A DNA stretch of 64,000 nt from NCBI RefSeq assembly GCF_000024965.1, contig NC_013530.1:2790001-2854000 (forward strand). The letters run 5' to 3'. Positions 63,708 through 64,000 of this stretch are shown piece after piece. The position numbers and the translations under genes are program-made. Positions within the stretch are counted from its first letter, which is position 1; each line of letters starts with the position of its first letter. This stretch comes from Xylanimonas cellulosilytica DSM 15894 (lineage in GTDB: Bacteria > Actinomycetota > Actinomycetes > Actinomycetales > Cellulomonadaceae). Under the pieces are notes generated by a model, which saw only the letters and a program-made list of their open reading frames with translations, had not been told where the DNA came from and did not search any database.

Positions 63708-64000
63708 TCAGGCGGTGAAGCCCGTCGGGCCGCCGGCGCGGCGGGCGCGCAGCGCGGCACCCTTGGCGTGGGCCACCTCGGCCAGGTCGGCCTGGAAGGC
63801 CTCCATGCGGGTGCGCAGCGCCGCGTCCTCGTCCGTGGTGCCGGCGCCCAGGATGCGCGCCGCGAGCAGGCCCGCGTTGCGGGCGCCGCCGATCGACACC
63901 GTCGCCACCGGGACACCCGCCGGCATCTGCACGATCGACAGCAGCGAGTCCATGCCGTCCAGGTAGCGCAGCGGCACCGGCACGCCGATCACCGGCAGCG
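63708..64000 (-). CDS. purE: N5-carboxyaminoimidazole ribonucleotide mutase PurE (partial, 5' end outside window)
   Basis: The C-terminal 97 residues of PurE are visible. [26 protein letters not shown] and [22 protein letters not shown] are diagnostic of the mutase that rearranges N5-CAIR to CAIR in purine synthesis. The frame is open to the window edge. It is a housekeeping gene that marks the right border of the polymer locus. In actinobacteria an LCP gene beside purE/purK is common, which supports a chromosomal location. Confidence 0.96.
   Translation of the reverse strand, partial: LPVIGVPVPLRYLDGMDSLLSIVQMPAGVPVATVSIGGARNAGLLAARILGAGTTDEDAALRTRMEAFQADLAEVAHAKGAALRARRAGGPTGFTA

Overview
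This is a 64 kb stretch of a high-GC actinobacterial chromosome. GC-rich wobble positions, many GTG starts and ATGA/GTGA gene overlaps fit the Micrococcales, perhaps a Cellulomonas or Promicromonospora relative, but nothing here fixes the genus. Almost every gene concerns the making, export or attachment of cell-surface glycopolymers. The window is cut inside a methyltransferase on the left and inside purE on the right.

Layout. (1) 1-7,685, minus strand: a membrane glycosylation operon with two DUF2142 polytopic proteins, a DPM-like family-2 glycosyltransferase (GT2) with membrane segments, a GT-B glycosyltransferase, a UPF0104/LPG-synthase-type membrane protein and a SAM methyltransferase. 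A REP-like palindrome family has invaded this part, including the reading frame and 3' end of one glycosyltransferase gene. (2) 7,784-18,580: the complete dTDP-L-rhamnose pathway (rmlA, rmlD, rmlC, rmlB), interleaved with three large exported proteins (two amidases and one SpoIID-type protein), each ending in six ChW (hydrophobic-W) repeats. (3) 18,577-25,979: a Wzx-type flippase, four GT2 enzymes, and a tightly overlapping GT2-DUF2304-DUF6541 module. (4) 25,983-34,873: a galactan-type operon (glf, GlfT2-like transferase, Wzm/Wzt exporter) flanked by two more DUF6541 proteins. (5) 35,186-48,097: a segment of visibly lower GC with a membrane-anchored methyltransferase, a nested pair of insertion sequences, and three large glycosyltransferases. 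(6) 48,090-60,507: a teichoic-acid-like region with two CDP-glycerol-transferase-type enzymes, a TagGH-type exporter, a cytidylyltransferase-oxidoreductase fusion, a LicD protein, a TagE-like glycosyltransferase and a second GT2-DUF2304 pair. (7) 60,590-63,545: two LCP ligases, which join finished polymers to peptidoglycan, followed by purE.

Inferred working model: dTDP-rhamnose, UDP-galactofuranose and CDP-activated polyol precursors feed several polymers. Three different exporters (Wzx, Wzm/Wzt, TagGH) move them out, GT-C-like membrane enzymes (DUF2142, DUF6541) decorate them outside the membrane from polyprenyl-phosphate sugars made by the DPM-like enzymes, LCP proteins anchor them, and the ChW proteins act in the same wall. 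Most notable are the one-chain cytidylyltransferase/Gfo-Idh-MocA fusion, the repeated GT2-DUF2304(-DUF6541) modules, the IS-in-IS insertion with an exact target duplication, and the REP arrays within glycosyltransferase coding sequence.
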